A stretch of DNA of 64,000 nt from Paracoccus saliphilus (GCF_028553805.1 NZ_CP067140.1:2604001-2668000), one strand, 5' to 3'. Shown: positions 1-8,686, counted from the stretch's first letter. Numbers and translations are program-made. The notes: generated by a model from the sequence alone, not told the origin.

Positions 1-1440
1 GCAAGCTCGACAGGCTGGTTCGTTGCCCTGATCTTCGCGGATTTCCCGGGAACCAGTTTTCCATGGATCGTCTGCTGGCTGGTCGCAGCGGCCGTCGTCT
101 TCACGCTCTATTTCGGGTTTGTTCAGGTCAAGATGTTCAAACATTCGATCGAACTGGTGCGCGGAGATTATTCCGACCCGAACGATGCAGGCGAAGTCAG
201 CCATTTCCAGGCGCTTGCCACCGCTCTTTCCGGCACGGTCGGCCTTGGGAACATCGCAGGCGTGGCGGTCGCAATTGGTATCGGCGGCCCCGGCGCGACA
301 TTCTGGATGATTCTGGCCGGTCTGATGGGCATGGCAACGAAGTTCACCGAATGTACATTGGGTGTGAAATACCGCAACGAATACGAAGACGGTACCGTCT
401 CGGGCGGGCCGATGTACTACATGACCAAGGCTTTCAAGGAACGCGGCCTGCCGGGCGGCAAGGTCCTTGCCGTCATGTTCTCGATCTTCTGTATCCTCGG
501 TTCATGGGGCGGCGGGAACATGTTCCAGTCAAACCAGGCCCATGCCCAGATTTCCAGCGTTCTCGGCGATTATCCAGGCTGGATTACCGGGATTCTCTTT
601 GCAATCGTCGTCTTCGTCGTAATCATCGGCGGATTGAAATCCATTGCCAGTGTGACCGAGAAGGTCGTGCCCATAATGGGCGTTCTGTATGTGGTCACGG
701 CATTGATCATCGTGGCAATGAATTACGACATGGTCGGCACCGCATTCGGTCAGATCTTCGCCGGAGCCTTCACCGCTGACGGAGCGGTCGGTGGCGCGAT
801 TGGTGCGCTGATTCAAGGCTTCCGCCGTGCGGCCTTCTCGAACGAGGCCGGCGTCGGTGGTGCGGCCATCGCACACTCCGCCGTGCGCACGAAGGAACCC
901 ATTACCGAGGGGTTCGTCGCGCTGCTGGAGCCGTTCATCGACACCGTGGTCGTCTGCACCATGACGGCTCTGGTCATCGTCATTACCGGACAGCTGGTCA
1001 CCGATCCGAATACCGGCATGTTCATCCTGAACGAGGCCGGTGATGCGATCCAGACTCAGGACGGCAGCAGCGGCGTTGCCCTGACCTCGGCCGCCTTCAG
1101 CTCGCAATTCGGCTGGTTCCGCTATGTGCTGGCAATTGCGGTAGTGCTCTTCGCCTTCTCGACGATGATCACATGGAGCTATTACGGCCTGAAAGCCTGG
1201 ACGTTCCTCTTCGGCGAAGGGCAAACCAAGGAGATCATCTACAAGTTGCTCTTCTGCTTCTTCACCTTTGTCGGCGCAGCAATCAGCCTTGGCGCGGTGA
1301 TCGACTTCTCGGATGCGGCACTGTTCGCAATGGCGGTCGTGAACATCATTGCACTCTATCTCCTGATGCCGATCGTGAAGGCCGAAATGGCAAGCTACGT
1401 GTCACGGCTGCGCACGGGCGAGATCAGGAAATACGTCTGA
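1..1440 (+). CDS. Sodium/alanine (glycine) symporter, AGCS family, 5' end missing
   Basis: The frame is open from base 1, so this is the C-terminal ~479 residues of a protein that starts left of the window. A later ATG at 133 is not the start, because hydrophobic, family-like sequence continues upstream of it. AGCS hallmarks are visible: the segment SGTVGLGNIAGVAVAIGIGG and, about 200 residues later, RAAFSNEAGVGGAAIAHSA. Many hydrophobic helices run through to a short basic C-terminus. Members of the family import alanine, glycine or related amino acids with sodium across the inner membrane; the substrate cannot be told from sequence. A strong terminator follows the stop codon. Confidence 0.93.
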   Translation, partial: ASSTGWFVALIFADFPGTSFPWIVCWLVAAAVVFTLYFGFVQVKMFKHSIELVRGDYSDPNDAGEVSHFQALATALSGTVGLGNIAGVAVAIGIGGPGATFWMILAGLMGMATKFTECTLGVKYRNEYEDGTVSGGPMYYMTKAFKERGLPGGKVLAVMFSIFCILGSWGGGNMFQSNQAHAQISSVLGDYPGWITGILFAIVVFVVIIGGLKSIASVTEKVVPIMGVLYVVTALIIVAMNYDMVGTAFGQIFAGAFTADGAVGGAIGALIQGFRRAAFSNEAGVGGAAIAHSAVRTKEPITEGFVALLEPFIDTVVVCTMTALVIVITGQLVTDPNTGMFILNEAGDAIQTQDGSSGVALTSAAFSSQFGWFRYVLAIAVVLFAFSTMITWSYYGLKAWTFLFGEGQTKEIIYKLLFCFFTFVGAAISLGAVIDFSDAALFAMAVVNIIALYLLMPIVKAEMASYVSRLRTGEIRKYV

Positions 1441-1460
1441 CTTCGAAGACATGAAACAGG

Positions 1461-1498
1461 AACGGGCGGGCATTGCGATATGCCCGCCCGTTTTCATT
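1461..1498 (+). terminator. Rho-independent terminator after the AGCS symporter
   Basis: A perfect 13-bp stem (1461-1473 with 1480-1492) closes a 6-base loop and is followed directly by TTTTCATT. It lies 20 bases after the symporter stop. On the other strand the tail is less T-rich, so any service to the convergent solute-binding gene would be weaker. Confidence 0.9.
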
Positions 1499-1520
1499 GG
1501 CCCGCCATCTGCCGATGTGG

Positions 1521-2984
1521 CTACTCCACCCAACGCACCTTGGTCAGATCATTGGCCTGCGTCGGCGCATTCTCCCACAAGCCCTCGATCTTCGCATTCG
1601 CCACCCCCGTCCGTGCAAGCTGGAACAGGAAAGCGTTGACGTAATCATCCGCAATCATCTCTTGCGCGCGGACGTAAAGCGCGCTGCGCTGTTCGGGATC
1701 GGTCACCGCCTGCAACTCGTCCATCAGCGCCACGAATTCCGGCTTGGCATAGTGAAAATAGTAATCCGGCCGGGCATAGATATCGATATCCAGAGGTTCG
1801 GTATGGCTGATCACGGTCAGGTCGAAATCGCCGCCTTTGAAGACGCTTTCCAGCCATTGCGCCCATTCCATATTGGTGATCTCGGTCTCGATCCCCACCT
1901 CGCGCAGCTGCGCCGCCACGATCTCGCCGCCGCGCCGTGCATAGGGCGTCGGCGGCAGGGCTAGGCGCAACGTGATCGGCCCCGCCTCTTCCAGCAAGGC
2001 CTTCGCGGCCTCGGGATCATGCGCGGATTTCGCCGTCTGATCGGTGTAATCGGGATGATGCGGCGCGAAATGGCTGCCGATCGGCGTGCCATAGCCGAAC
2101 ATCGCCCCGTCGATGATATCCTGCCGGTTGATCGCATGGGCGATGGCCTGCCGGACCCTGACATCGTCCAGCGGAGGCTGCGCGTTGTTCATCGCCAGGA
2201 TCGTCTCGCCTTCGGTGGTGCCGACGATCACCTTGAAACGCGGATCGGCCTCCAGCTGCGGCAGGGTCTCGGGCGCCGGGAAGACGGGGAATGCATCGAT
2301 ATCCCCCGCCATCATCGCCGCAAAAGCCGCGGTCGGATCGCCGATGAAGCGGAATGTCGCCCGCGTCAGCGCCGGTTTCTCGCCCCAATAGCCGTCGAAG
2401 GCCGACAGCTCGACCTTATCGCCCTGCGCCCATTCGTCGAATTTGAACGGGCCGGTGCCGATGGGCCTAGTGGCCAGGTCGGCCGCGCTGGCCCCGTCGA
2501 CCATCACCGCGTCGCCCCATGCCATCTTGAAGGGAAAATTCCCGTCCGGCGCGGTCAGCGTGATCCGGACGGTCAGCGGGTCCACGGTCTCGACGCTCTC
2601 TATTCCCTCGAACAGCACCTTCTGCGCATTGGTCGAATCCTCGGCCCGCGCCCGGTCCAGCGTAAAGACCACGTCCTCGGCAGTGAACTCTGCCCCGTCA
2701 TGGAACGTCACGCCCTCCTGCAAGTGAAAGACATAGACCCGGCCATCCTCTTCCACGTCCCAGCTTGACGCCAGCGCGGGCAGGATGCCTCCATCGGGGC
2801 CAAAGCGCGTCAAACCCTCGAAGACATTGGCATAGACCACCTCGTCGATCGCGGCGGCGGCCCCGCCGGTCGGGTCGAGATTGGGCGGCTCCAGCACCAT
2901 GCCCAGGGTGATCGCGTCCTGCGCCGCGGCCCCTCCGGCCATCAGCGCCAGCGCCGCCACGGATGATTTCAGCAAATCAAGCAT
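1521..2984 (-). CDS. ABC transporter substrate-binding protein, peptide/nickel (SBP family 5)
   Basis: A 487-residue periplasmic binding protein with an N-terminal signal peptide (LLKSSVAALALMAGGAAAQD, probable cleavage after AAA). The mature start LGMVLEPPNLDPTGG and the following VYANVFEGLTRF are typical of DppA/OppA/NikA-type proteins. The length is slightly below the usual 500-540. The start ATG at 2984 has a run of G upstream as ribosome site. No DppB/C permease or DppD/F ATPase gene is next to it, so it must work with a transporter encoded elsewhere or be a lone receptor. The ligand is unknown. One copy of the GATATTTG hairpin repeat separates it from pcs. Confidence 0.9.
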   Translation of the reverse strand: MLDLLKSSVAALALMAGGAAAQDAITLGMVLEPPNLDPTGGAAAAIDEVVYANVFEGLTRFGPDGGILPALASSWDVEEDGRVYVFHLQEGVTFHDGAEFTAEDVVFTLDRARAEDSTNAQKVLFEGIESVETVDPLTVRITLTAPDGNFPFKMAWGDAVMVDGASAADLATRPIGTGPFKFDEWAQGDKVELSAFDGYWGEKPALTRATFRFIGDPTAAFAAMMAGDIDAFPVFPAPETLPQLEADPRFKVIVGTTEGETILAMNNAQPPLDDVRVRQAIAHAINRQDIIDGAMFGYGTPIGSHFAPHHPDYTDQTAKSAHDPEAAKALLEEAGPITLRLALPPTPYARRGGEIVAAQLREVGIETEITNMEWAQWLESVFKGGDFDLTVISHTEPLDIDIYARPDYYFHYAKPEFVALMDELQAVTDPEQRSALYVRAQEMIADDYVNAFLFQLARTGVANAKIEGLWENAPTQANDLTKVRWVE

Positions 2985-3071
2985 ATGCCCCCCCCAATCC
3001 TTGCATTGGCGGGATCATCGGACGGATCGGGCGTGCAGGCAAGCCGTTTGGGGCGATGCCGGGCCGGGCCC

Positions 3072-3138
3072 GCGTCCCGCGGCAGCCGGGGGCGCTTCGC
3101 CCCCCGGACCCCCAGAGGATATTTGCATGAAGAAGAAG
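3072..3138 (+). repeat. GATATTTG-hairpin repeat, copy 1
   Basis: Short-form member of the ten-copy intergenic family. It begins GCGTCCCGCGG, continues with a GC hairpin (GGGGGCGCTTCGCCCCC) and ends AGGATATTTGCATGAAGAAG plus one more AAG. Its AAG end points at the 3' end of the minus-strand pcs gene, 25 bases away. Read with pcs, the order is stop codon, CTTCTTCTTCATGCAAATAT, then the hairpin. Confidence 0.85.
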
Positions 3139-3163
3139 TGGCGGGACGTCCGTTCTCGGGGCT

Positions 3164-3856
3164 CTATCTGCGTTCGGGCAGCAATTGCTGCAGCGGGCCG
3201 GCTAGCAGAAGCCAGACCGAGGTTAGAACAAGCCCCCAGATCGCCCAGCTTGCCGGATGGAAATCGACCCATGCGGCGCGGGCCGCAAAGATCACCCACA
3301 GGACCGCGACGGGCAGCGAGACCGCCCGCCATCTTTCGGTGCGAACCGGGTGGATGAACTTGATATTGGTGAACATGGCGATGGTCAGCAACACGACGAT
3401 GACCAGGATCACGATCCAATGCGGCTTGACCGCGAAGAGCACCAGCACAACCATGTTCCAGCAGCCCGGAAATCCCGCGAATGAATTGTCATTGGTTTTC
3501 ATGCGCGTATCGGCAAAATATACGACGCTGCCATAGGTAATGACGATGATCGCGAACCATCCGGTCCAGCCCGAGAGCAATCCCGACTGAAACAGCGCGA
3601 AAGCCGGGATGAACACATAGGTCAGGTAGTCGATGATCAGGTCCATCAGCACGCCGTCATAGGCGGGCCAGTTCGCCTTGACGTCATATTTGCGGGCCAG
3701 AGGGCCATCGACGCCATCCACCGCAAAGGCCAGGACCAGCCAGAGGAACATCAGCGACCATTCCGCCCCGGCCGCCGCCAGCATCGCCAGCATGGACAGG
3801 ACCGCGCCGGTCGCGGTCAGAAGATGGACGGACAGGGCCTTGTGACGCAACTGCAT
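3164..3856 (-). CDS. pcs: Phosphatidylcholine synthase (Pcs)
   Basis: A 230-residue integral membrane enzyme of the CDP-alcohol phosphatidyltransferase family. It condenses CDP-diacylglycerol with choline to make phosphatidylcholine in one step, a route typical of alphaproteobacteria. The CDP-OH motif reads DGVDGPLARKYDVK, then D in AYDGVLMD and LIIDY (residues ~47-80), giving the DG-x2-AR-x8-G-x3-D-x3-D pattern in the modified form of Pcs. At least six hydrophobic helices follow. The length is usual for the family (~230-240). The start ATG at 3856 has AAAAAAGGTGA upstream. Only 48 bases separate it from sseB on the same strand, so co-transcription is possible. Confidence 0.95.
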   Translation of the reverse strand: MQLRHKALSVHLLTATGAVLSMLAMLAAAGAEWSLMFLWLVLAFAVDGVDGPLARKYDVKANWPAYDGVLMDLIIDYLTYVFIPAFALFQSGLLSGWTGWFAIIVITYGSVVYFADTRMKTNDNSFAGFPGCWNMVVLVLFAVKPHWIVILVIVVLLTIAMFTNIKFIHPVRTERWRAVSLPVAVLWVIFAARAAWVDFHPASWAIWGLVLTSVWLLLAGPLQQLLPERR

Positions 3857-3904
3857 TCACCTTTTTTGTCAGGTCGATGCCGACCGTGCAACTATATAGA
3901 TAAG

Positions 3905-4642
3905 TCAGCGTAAACGCGGCGGAGCTTTGCGCCGCTCGGAACGCGGTGCCTCGGGCATGGCCAGTTCGAATCGCAAGGCACCGGGTGGTGGGGCGGCATC
4001 CGAAAAGCTGATATCGACCCCGCCCGGCTGCGGTGGCAGGAAGGACAGTGCCTCGGCCAGCGCCTTGGCGATGGCGGGTTGCTGCCCGGCCTCGCTTCCC
4101 GCGATCAGCAGCAGATGCGCCGAAGGGCCGCCCTTTCCCTGCACCCCGGCCAAGGCCGCCCCACCGATCAATCCGCGCATATCGACCAGCCGGGCGGCCA
4201 GCGGCTCGGCCAGCGCCTCGACCGTGGCGGGAGCCGGGGCGGTCAGGCGCAACCGCGCCTCGGCGGCTTCCGGAGCAGCGGACAGGACCCCGGTCAGCCA
4301 GTCCAGCATATCCGCATCCAGCAACATCTCGGAGGGATGGCCCGGATTGACCAGCAGCCCCGCGCCCTCCTGCCGGAGCAGCCCGGCCAGAACCCGTCCC
4401 GGCATGGCTGCATAGGCCACCGGCGCACCGAAAAACCCGGCCAGCCGGTCCTCGCCATCACAGGCCAGCGCGACCGGCCCACCCTCCAGCGGAAATATTC
4501 GCAGCTCGATCCGGTCTCCTTCGGGTTCGCCGGTCAGGGCGACGGACAGCTCGGTATCCGCCAGGCGCGATAGCATGCGCGCCCGCTGTGCAGAATCGGC
4601 ATTGTGGAAGGCTGTGGCGGCAAGATCGTCAAGCGCGGTCAT
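3905..4642 (-). CDS. SseB family protein
   Basis: A 245-residue protein. The ATG at 4642 (MTALDDLAATAFHNADSA) is preferred over an upstream extension that would run into repeat DNA. The N-terminal half has the SseB pattern seen in Rhodobacteraceae: a helical start, then LADTELSVALTGEPEGDRIE, FPLEGGPVALACDGEDRLAG and LLVNPGHPSEMLLDADMLDW. The C-terminus is basic and proline-rich (SERRKAPPRLR). In enterobacteria SseB relates to serine sensitivity; no enzymatic role is known and none is claimed here. It sits 48 bases upstream of pcs on the same strand. Repeat module copy A occupies the region immediately upstream. Confidence 0.8.
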   Translation of the reverse strand: MTALDDLAATAFHNADSAQRARMLSRLADTELSVALTGEPEGDRIELRIFPLEGGPVALACDGEDRLAGFFGAPVAYAAMPGRVLAGLLRQEGAGLLVNPGHPSEMLLDADMLDWLTGVLSAAPEAAEARLRLTAPAPATVEALAEPLAARLVDMRGLIGGAALAGVQGKGGPSAHLLLIAGSEAGQQPAIAKALAEALSFLPPQPGGVDISFSDAAPPPGALRFELAMPEAPRSERRKAPPRLR

Positions 4643-4765
4643 GATCGGGACTCTCGGCAGAATATGGCTCTGCCCTAACCGGCAGCGCGTGCGGGCGCAA
4701 TCCGAAGGCAATTGCCCCGCGCTCCGGGGATGGCAGAAAAATTGCCTGTGCAGCGTACGCTGCCT

Positions 4766-4893
4766 GTGTACGGGCTGTGTACGCCCTGTGCACATGTGGT
4801 GTACGGGCTGTGCAGCCGGATCTCCAGCATTTGCTGGGCGAACCGGGCATGCCGTTGCGGATCGTCACATATGCAACGCACGGCGATGTTGCG
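4766..4893 (+). repeat. Five-iteron/GTTGCG module, copy A
   Basis: Hexamers GTGTAC, GTGTAC, GTGCAC, GTGTAC and GTGCAG start at 4766, 4777, 4788, 4799 and 4810, an exact 11-bp period. A perfect inverted repeat CAGCA-TT-TGCTG follows near 4825-4836. Then come GTTGCG at 4854, TGCAACGCAC at 4872 and GTTGCG at 4888. The spacing 44/18/16 from the last hexamer is shared with copy B. It lies between bamE and sseB, both on the minus strand. The 278-bp gap holds no gene that I can support; stop-free frames through it are not conserved between copies. Confidence 0.85.
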
Positions 4894-4920
4894 CGGATCT
4901 GCAGCATCGCCGTGGCGAGC

Positions 4921-5370
4921 TTAGTCGATGAAGTCGCCAGCCTGGAAATTGCCCAGATTGCCGAGGATTTGCCCGATCAGCGAAATCTCTGTCACGCTGG
5001 TATCGGTAACCCGGCGCGACAGGGCGACAACCCGGCCACGCTCAAGGCCGAACCGTTCGACATTGCTGACAACGCCTTGGGGGTTAAAGGAAATCGCGAC
5101 AACCTCGCGACTCACTTCCTCGGGTTCCCGCGGACCGTAGTGGCGCCAGCGCGAGCCCACGTAATACCATCCCGACCCGGTCAGAAGCCCCTGCGCCGAG
5201 GGACGCCCGATCAACGTCGGAAGTTGGTCCATTGTGGTTTCGCCCACGACCACCTGCGCCAGATCCGTATCCGGCGGCACGAAGCCGTGATTGCGATAGA
5301 CTGGAGAACAGGCTGCAAGCCCGAGAATGGTCACCAGGACCAGGATCAGCACCTGCCGAATTGCGGCCAT
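4921..5370 (-). CDS. bamE: Outer membrane protein assembly factor BamE (SmpA/OmlA lipoprotein)
   Basis: A 149-residue lipoprotein starting at the ATG at 5370. The N-terminus IRQVLILVLVTILGLAACSP is a lipoprotein signal with lipobox LAAC, so Cys is lipidated. The BamE fold is indicated by YRNHGFVPPDTDLAQVVVGE, TTMDQLPTLIGRPSAQG, WYYVGSRWRHYG and the REVVAISFNPQGVVSNVERF strand pair. It acts at the periplasmic face of the outer membrane in the BAM complex. Its length fits alphaproteobacterial BamE. It is divergent from the yceD gene with 162 bp between them, which probably holds promoters for both. Confidence 0.92.
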   Translation of the reverse strand: MAAIRQVLILVLVTILGLAACSPVYRNHGFVPPDTDLAQVVVGETTMDQLPTLIGRPSAQGLLTGSGWYYVGSRWRHYGPREPEEVSREVVAISFNPQGVVSNVERFGLERGRVVALSRRVTDTSVTEISLIGQILGNLGNFQAGDFID

Positions 5371-5532
5371 GAAAATGTTATCCCTCTGCTCGGACTGTTG
5401 ACGCGGCCCGACCGGCTTAGCAAACTCGCACCCGGCGCTCAAGAATATCCATCGGCGGTCGGGGGTTGCGCTACCCGGTCCTGCGGCAGAAAAGCCGATC
5501 GAACCCGCCGACAGATCGCCAGAGGTCCTATA

Positions 5533-6063
5533 ATGATCGCCCCAGACTCTCATCCGCAACGCCTGCGAGTGGCGCATCTGAACCCGCGCGCGCCCACCCC
5601 GTTTACCCTGCGTCCCGACGCGGAAACCCGTGCGGCCATTGCCGAAGAGCTGGGGTTGCAAGGGCTACCCAAGCTGGAATTGCAGGGCGAATTGCGTGCG
5701 GAAGGCGGCGATGCCTGGATCTTGCAGGGGCGACTCACCGCCCGGGTCGTGCAATCCTGCGTGATCACCCTGACGCCGGTGAAGACCAACCTCACCGAGA
5801 AGGTGCATCGCCACTATTCTCCGCATCTCCGCCCTCCCGAGGACGAAGAGGTCGAAATGCCGGACGATGCCCTCGAACCTCTGGGCCAGTTCATCGACCT
5901 GACAGCCGTCATGATAGAGGAGCTGACATTGACCCTGCCCGACTATCCCCGCGCCGAAGATGCCGAAATGCCGGAAATTGCCGAGGATACGCCCGAATCC
6001 GATACCCGCCGGCCCTTTGCCGATCTGGACAAGCTGCTGAAGGATGACGGGAATCAGAAGTGA
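5533..6063 (+). CDS. YceD/DUF177 family protein, probable 23S rRNA accumulation factor
   Basis: A 176-residue DUF177 protein. I place the start at the ATG at 5533 (MIAPDSHPQRLRVAHLNP). A much longer open frame extends upstream but crosses bamE and repeat module A, so it is rejected. The core ARVVQSCVITLTPVKTNLTEKVHRHY keeps the single conserved Cys expected for the family (V-x-C-V-x-T-L-x-P), and the acidic tail ends in RRPFADLDKLLKDD. YceD is found upstream of rpmF across bacteria and is linked to 23S rRNA accumulation. Here rpmF follows after 239 bp. Confidence 0.88.
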   Translation: MIAPDSHPQRLRVAHLNPRAPTPFTLRPDAETRAAIAEELGLQGLPKLELQGELRAEGGDAWILQGRLTARVVQSCVITLTPVKTNLTEKVHRHYSPHLRPPEDEEVEMPDDALEPLGQFIDLTAVMIEELTLTLPDYPRAEDAEMPEIAEDTPESDTRRPFADLDKLLKDDGNQK

Positions 6064-6302
6064 TTGCGCGGCTCTGCCAGTAACGTTTTGTAACCTTGTA
6101 ACAGAATCACCTTGTGCGGGCCGGTGTTTCGAGCCACGATCCGTGGACAGAGTGGTGAACAAGGCACATTTCCGGCCTCGGCACCGCTGCAAGGGCTTGC
6201 GGGCGCGAGTTTCATGGCGTATCTGCGCGGTTCATTTACGAATTCAAAACACACGGTGCGTATGCCGCAAGGACGCCGCACCCAGCTAACCGAGGTTGTG
6301 AC
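6064..6302 (+). other. Leader between yceD and rpmF
   Basis: 239 bp without a gene. It probably carries the promoter and leader of the rpmF-plsX-fabH operon. I see no clean terminator or named riboswitch. The ribosome site for rpmF is the GAGG about 9 bases before its ATG (ACCGAGGTTGTGACATG). Confidence 0.4.
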
Positions 6303-6509
6303 ATGGCTGTCCCTCAGAACCGCATTACCCGTTCCAAGCGCAACATGCGCCGTGCACATGATGCTCTGGTCGCCGGGAACCCGAATGAATGCACGAATTG
6401 TGGCGAACTGAAGCGCCCGCATCACGTGTGCCCGTCCTGTGGCCACTATGCCGATCGCGAAGTTGTCGCGCAGGCGAGCGAAATCGATCTCGACGACGAC
6501 GCGGCCTGA
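6303..6509 (+). CDS. rpmF: 50S ribosomal protein L32
   Basis: A 68-residue protein beginning [20 protein letters not shown], the unmistakable L32 N-terminus. The zinc ribbon is present as [18 protein letters not shown] (CxxC...CxxC). The C-terminus ends in acidic residues (EIDLDDDAA). It is a component of the large ribosomal subunit. It lies 22 bases upstream of plsX, the standard coupling of a translation gene to phospholipid and fatty-acid synthesis genes. Confidence 0.98.
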   Translation: MAVPQNRITRSKRNMRRAHDALVAGNPNECTNCGELKRPHHVCPSCGHYADREVVAQASEIDLDDDAA

Positions 6510-6531
6510 TCGGGGCCGGCATCGCCACCTG

Positions 6532-7641
6532 ATGACCACCGATCCCACCAGTTCGGCACCGCGCGCCCCTGAAAACGGGGGCAGCGTGGTGATTTCGGTT
6601 GACGCGATGGGAGGCGATCGCGGTCCCTCGGTCGTAGTCGCCGGGATGGCCGAGAGCGCCAGGAAGAATCCCGAGATCCGGTTTATCGTGCATGGCGACG
6701 AAGCTCAGCTTCGCCGCCTCATCGCGCGTCGCAAGGAATTGTCCGGACGCTGCGACATTCGCCACACGACAGGCGTGGTCACGATGGAGGACAAGCCGAG
6801 CCAGATCGTCCGCAAGGGCGACGGCACCTCGATGTGGTCCGCCATCGAATCGGTCAAGACCGGAGAGGCCGGGGCCGCAGTTTCTTGCGGCAATACCGGC
6901 GCGCTGATGGCCCTGTCGATGCTGCGGCTGCGCAAGCTGCCGGGCGTGAACCGCCCTGCGATCGCCTGCCTGTGGCCTTCGAAGAATCCCGGCGGCTTCA
7001 ACATCATGCTAGATGTGGGAGCGGATATCCGTGCCGATGCGCCGGATCTGCTTCAATACGCGTTGATGGGTGCTTCCTATGCACGCAACGGCATGGATAT
7101 CGCCGAGCCGCGGATCGGGTTGCTGAACGTGGGAACCGAGGATCACAAGGGCCGGGCCGAACTGAAACAGGCCCATGACCTGATGTCCGCGGCGGCCGAG
7201 ACCGGAAACTTCCGATATGTCGGCTTCGTCGAGGGTGGCGATCTGCCCTCTTCGCGTGTAGATGTCATCGTGACCGACGGCTTTACCGGGAACATCGCCT
7301 TGAAGACCGGCGAAGGCACCGCGAAGCTGGTCGGTGAATTCCTGAGGCAGGCCTTTGCCAATTCGATCATGTCAAAATTCGCGGCGCTGCTGGCCATGAC
7401 CTCGCTCAAGCGCTTGCAGAAACGGATCGATCCGCGCCGTGTGAATGGCGGAATATTCCTTGGCCTCAACGGCACGGTGATCAAATCGCATGGCTCGGCC
7501 GATGCGACCGGCGTGTCGGCGGCGATCAAGCTTGCCTTTCAATTGACGAAATCCGGCTTTCAGGACCGCTTGGCCGCCCGCGTTGCACAAAGCGCCGCCA
7601 CGCTGCCCTCTGGCATAGAATCAGAAGGAGCCGCATCGTGA
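6532..7641 (+). CDS. plsX: Phosphate acyltransferase PlsX
   Basis: A 369-residue enzyme that makes acyl-phosphate from acyl-ACP for phosphatidic acid synthesis. The chosen ATG at 6532 (MTTDPTSSAPRAPENGG) lies just after rpmF; an in-frame ATG at 6439 is inside rpmF and is rejected. Family motifs: VVISVDAMGGDRGPSVVVAG, SCGNTGALMALSM, LDVGADIRADAPDLLQYALM, GLLNVGTEDHKG and VDVIVTDGFTGNIALKTGEG. The N-terminal ~20 residues are an extra, low-complexity extension. It overlaps fabH by 4 bases (GTGA), implying translational coupling. Confidence 0.97.
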   Translation: MTTDPTSSAPRAPENGGSVVISVDAMGGDRGPSVVVAGMAESARKNPEIRFIVHGDEAQLRRLIARRKELSGRCDIRHTTGVVTMEDKPSQIVRKGDGTSMWSAIESVKTGEAGAAVSCGNTGALMALSMLRLRKLPGVNRPAIACLWPSKNPGGFNIMLDVGADIRADAPDLLQYALMGASYARNGMDIAEPRIGLLNVGTEDHKGRAELKQAHDLMSAAAETGNFRYVGFVEGGDLPSSRVDVIVTDGFTGNIALKTGEGTAKLVGEFLRQAFANSIMSKFAALLAMTSLKRLQKRIDPRRVNGGIFLGLNGTVIKSHGSADATGVSAAIKLAFQLTKSGFQDRLAARVAQSAATLPSGIESEGAAS

Positions 7642-8612
7642 CCCAACGCGCAGTCATTACCGGAACGGGGCATTACCTGCCCGAACGCGTGGTCGAGAAC
7701 AGCTGGTTCGAGGACAAGCTAGACACGTCGGACGAATGGATCCGGGCCCGCACCGGGATCGAGCGGCGGCATTTCGCGGCCGAAGGTCAGGCAACCAGCG
7801 ATCTGGGGATCCATGCCGCCCAAGCCGCTCTGGACAAGGCCGGATTACAGCCGGATGATATCGACGGCATCATCCTGGCAACTTCGACACCGGATTTCAC
7901 TTTTCCCGCCGTCGCGACCATGGTGCAATCCGGGCTGGGGATGACCCGTGGCTTCGCATTTGACGTTCAGGCCGTCTGCGCCGGTTTCGTCTTTGCGCTG
8001 GCCAATGCCGACGCGATAATCCGGTCCGGACAGGCCGAGCGCATCCTCGTGATCGGGGCAGAAACATTCTCGCGCATCATGGACTGGACCGACCGGGGCA
8101 CCTGCGTGCTGTTCGGCGACGGTGCCGGCGCCGTCGTTCTGGAAGCGCAAGAGGGCGAGGGCGACAACAGCGATCATGGCATTCTGGCCTGTGATCTCAA
8201 CAGTGACGGCCGGTTTCGCGAATTGCTCCATGTCGATGGCGGTGTCTCGAGCACCGGCACAGCGGGGCAACTGCGAATGCAGGGCAACCTGGTCTTTCGT
8301 CATGCCGTCGAAAAGCTGGCCAAGACCGCCCATGCGGCACTGGACAAAGCCGGGCTAAGCCCCTCCGAGGTGGACTGGCTGGTCCCGCATCAGGCAAATC
8401 TGCGGATCATCTCGGCCACGGCGCAGAAGATGGGCCTGCCGATGGAGAAAGTCATTCTGACCGTCGCCGATCACGGCAATACCTCGGCGGCCTCGATCCC
8501 GTTGGCGCTTTCAGTTGCCGATGGTCAGGGCCGGTTCAAGCCGGGCGATATCCTTGTGACCGAAGCCATCGGCGGCGGATTGAGCTGGGGTTCGACGGTT
8601 CTGCGCTGGTAG
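7638..8612 (+). CDS. fabH: 3-oxoacyl-[ACP] synthase III FabH
   Basis: A 324-residue condensing enzyme that starts fatty-acid synthesis from acetyl-CoA and malonyl-ACP. The start is GTG at 7638, overlapping the plsX stop, with a strong AGAAGGAG at 7623-7630. The catalytic triad is visible: Cys in FDVQAVCAGFVFAL, His in DWLVPHQANLRI and Asn in VADHGNTSAASIPLAL. The N-terminus ITGTGHYLPERVVEN and the TSDEWIRARTGIERR segment are typical. In many Rhodobacterales ihfA follows directly; here a DksA-like gene and TRAP genes intervene. Confidence 0.98.
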   Translation: MTQRAVITGTGHYLPERVVENSWFEDKLDTSDEWIRARTGIERRHFAAEGQATSDLGIHAAQAALDKAGLQPDDIDGIILATSTPDFTFPAVATMVQSGLGMTRGFAFDVQAVCAGFVFALANADAIIRSGQAERILVIGAETFSRIMDWTDRGTCVLFGDGAGAVVLEAQEGEGDNSDHGILACDLNSDGRFRELLHVDGGVSSTGTAGQLRMQGNLVFRHAVEKLAKTAHAALDKAGLSPSEVDWLVPHQANLRIISATAQKMGLPMEKVILTVADHGNTSAASIPLALSVADGQGRFKPGDILVTEAIGGGLSWGSTVLRW

Positions 8613-8619
8613 ACCCGAA

Positions 8620-8676
8620 GGGGCGCTGCTCCCGCCCCTGACGGGGCTTCCCCGGGGTATTTACATGAAGAATAAG
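8620..8676 (+). repeat. GATATTTG-hairpin repeat, copy 2
   Basis: A diverged short form. It has a GGGGCG/CGCCCC hairpin, then GGGGCTTCCCCGG, then GTATTTACATGAAGAATAAG. It fills the 74-bp gap between the converging fabH and DksA-like genes. The AAG end points at the 3' end of the minus-strand gene, 11 bases away. Confidence 0.75.
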
Positions 8677-8686
8677 GCTCAAGCCA

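Noticed and set aside
1459..1498. The perfect stem after the AGCS gene as an attachment site
   Set aside because: The loop, T-tract and position after the stop codon explain it as a terminator.
4777..5532. Long open frame upstream of the YceD gene
   Set aside because: It crosses bamE on the opposite strand and repeat module A, and has no family sequence before the ATG at 5533.
6064..6302. A named riboswitch before rpmF
   Set aside because: No conserved riboswitch core could be recognised by eye, so I list it only as a leader.
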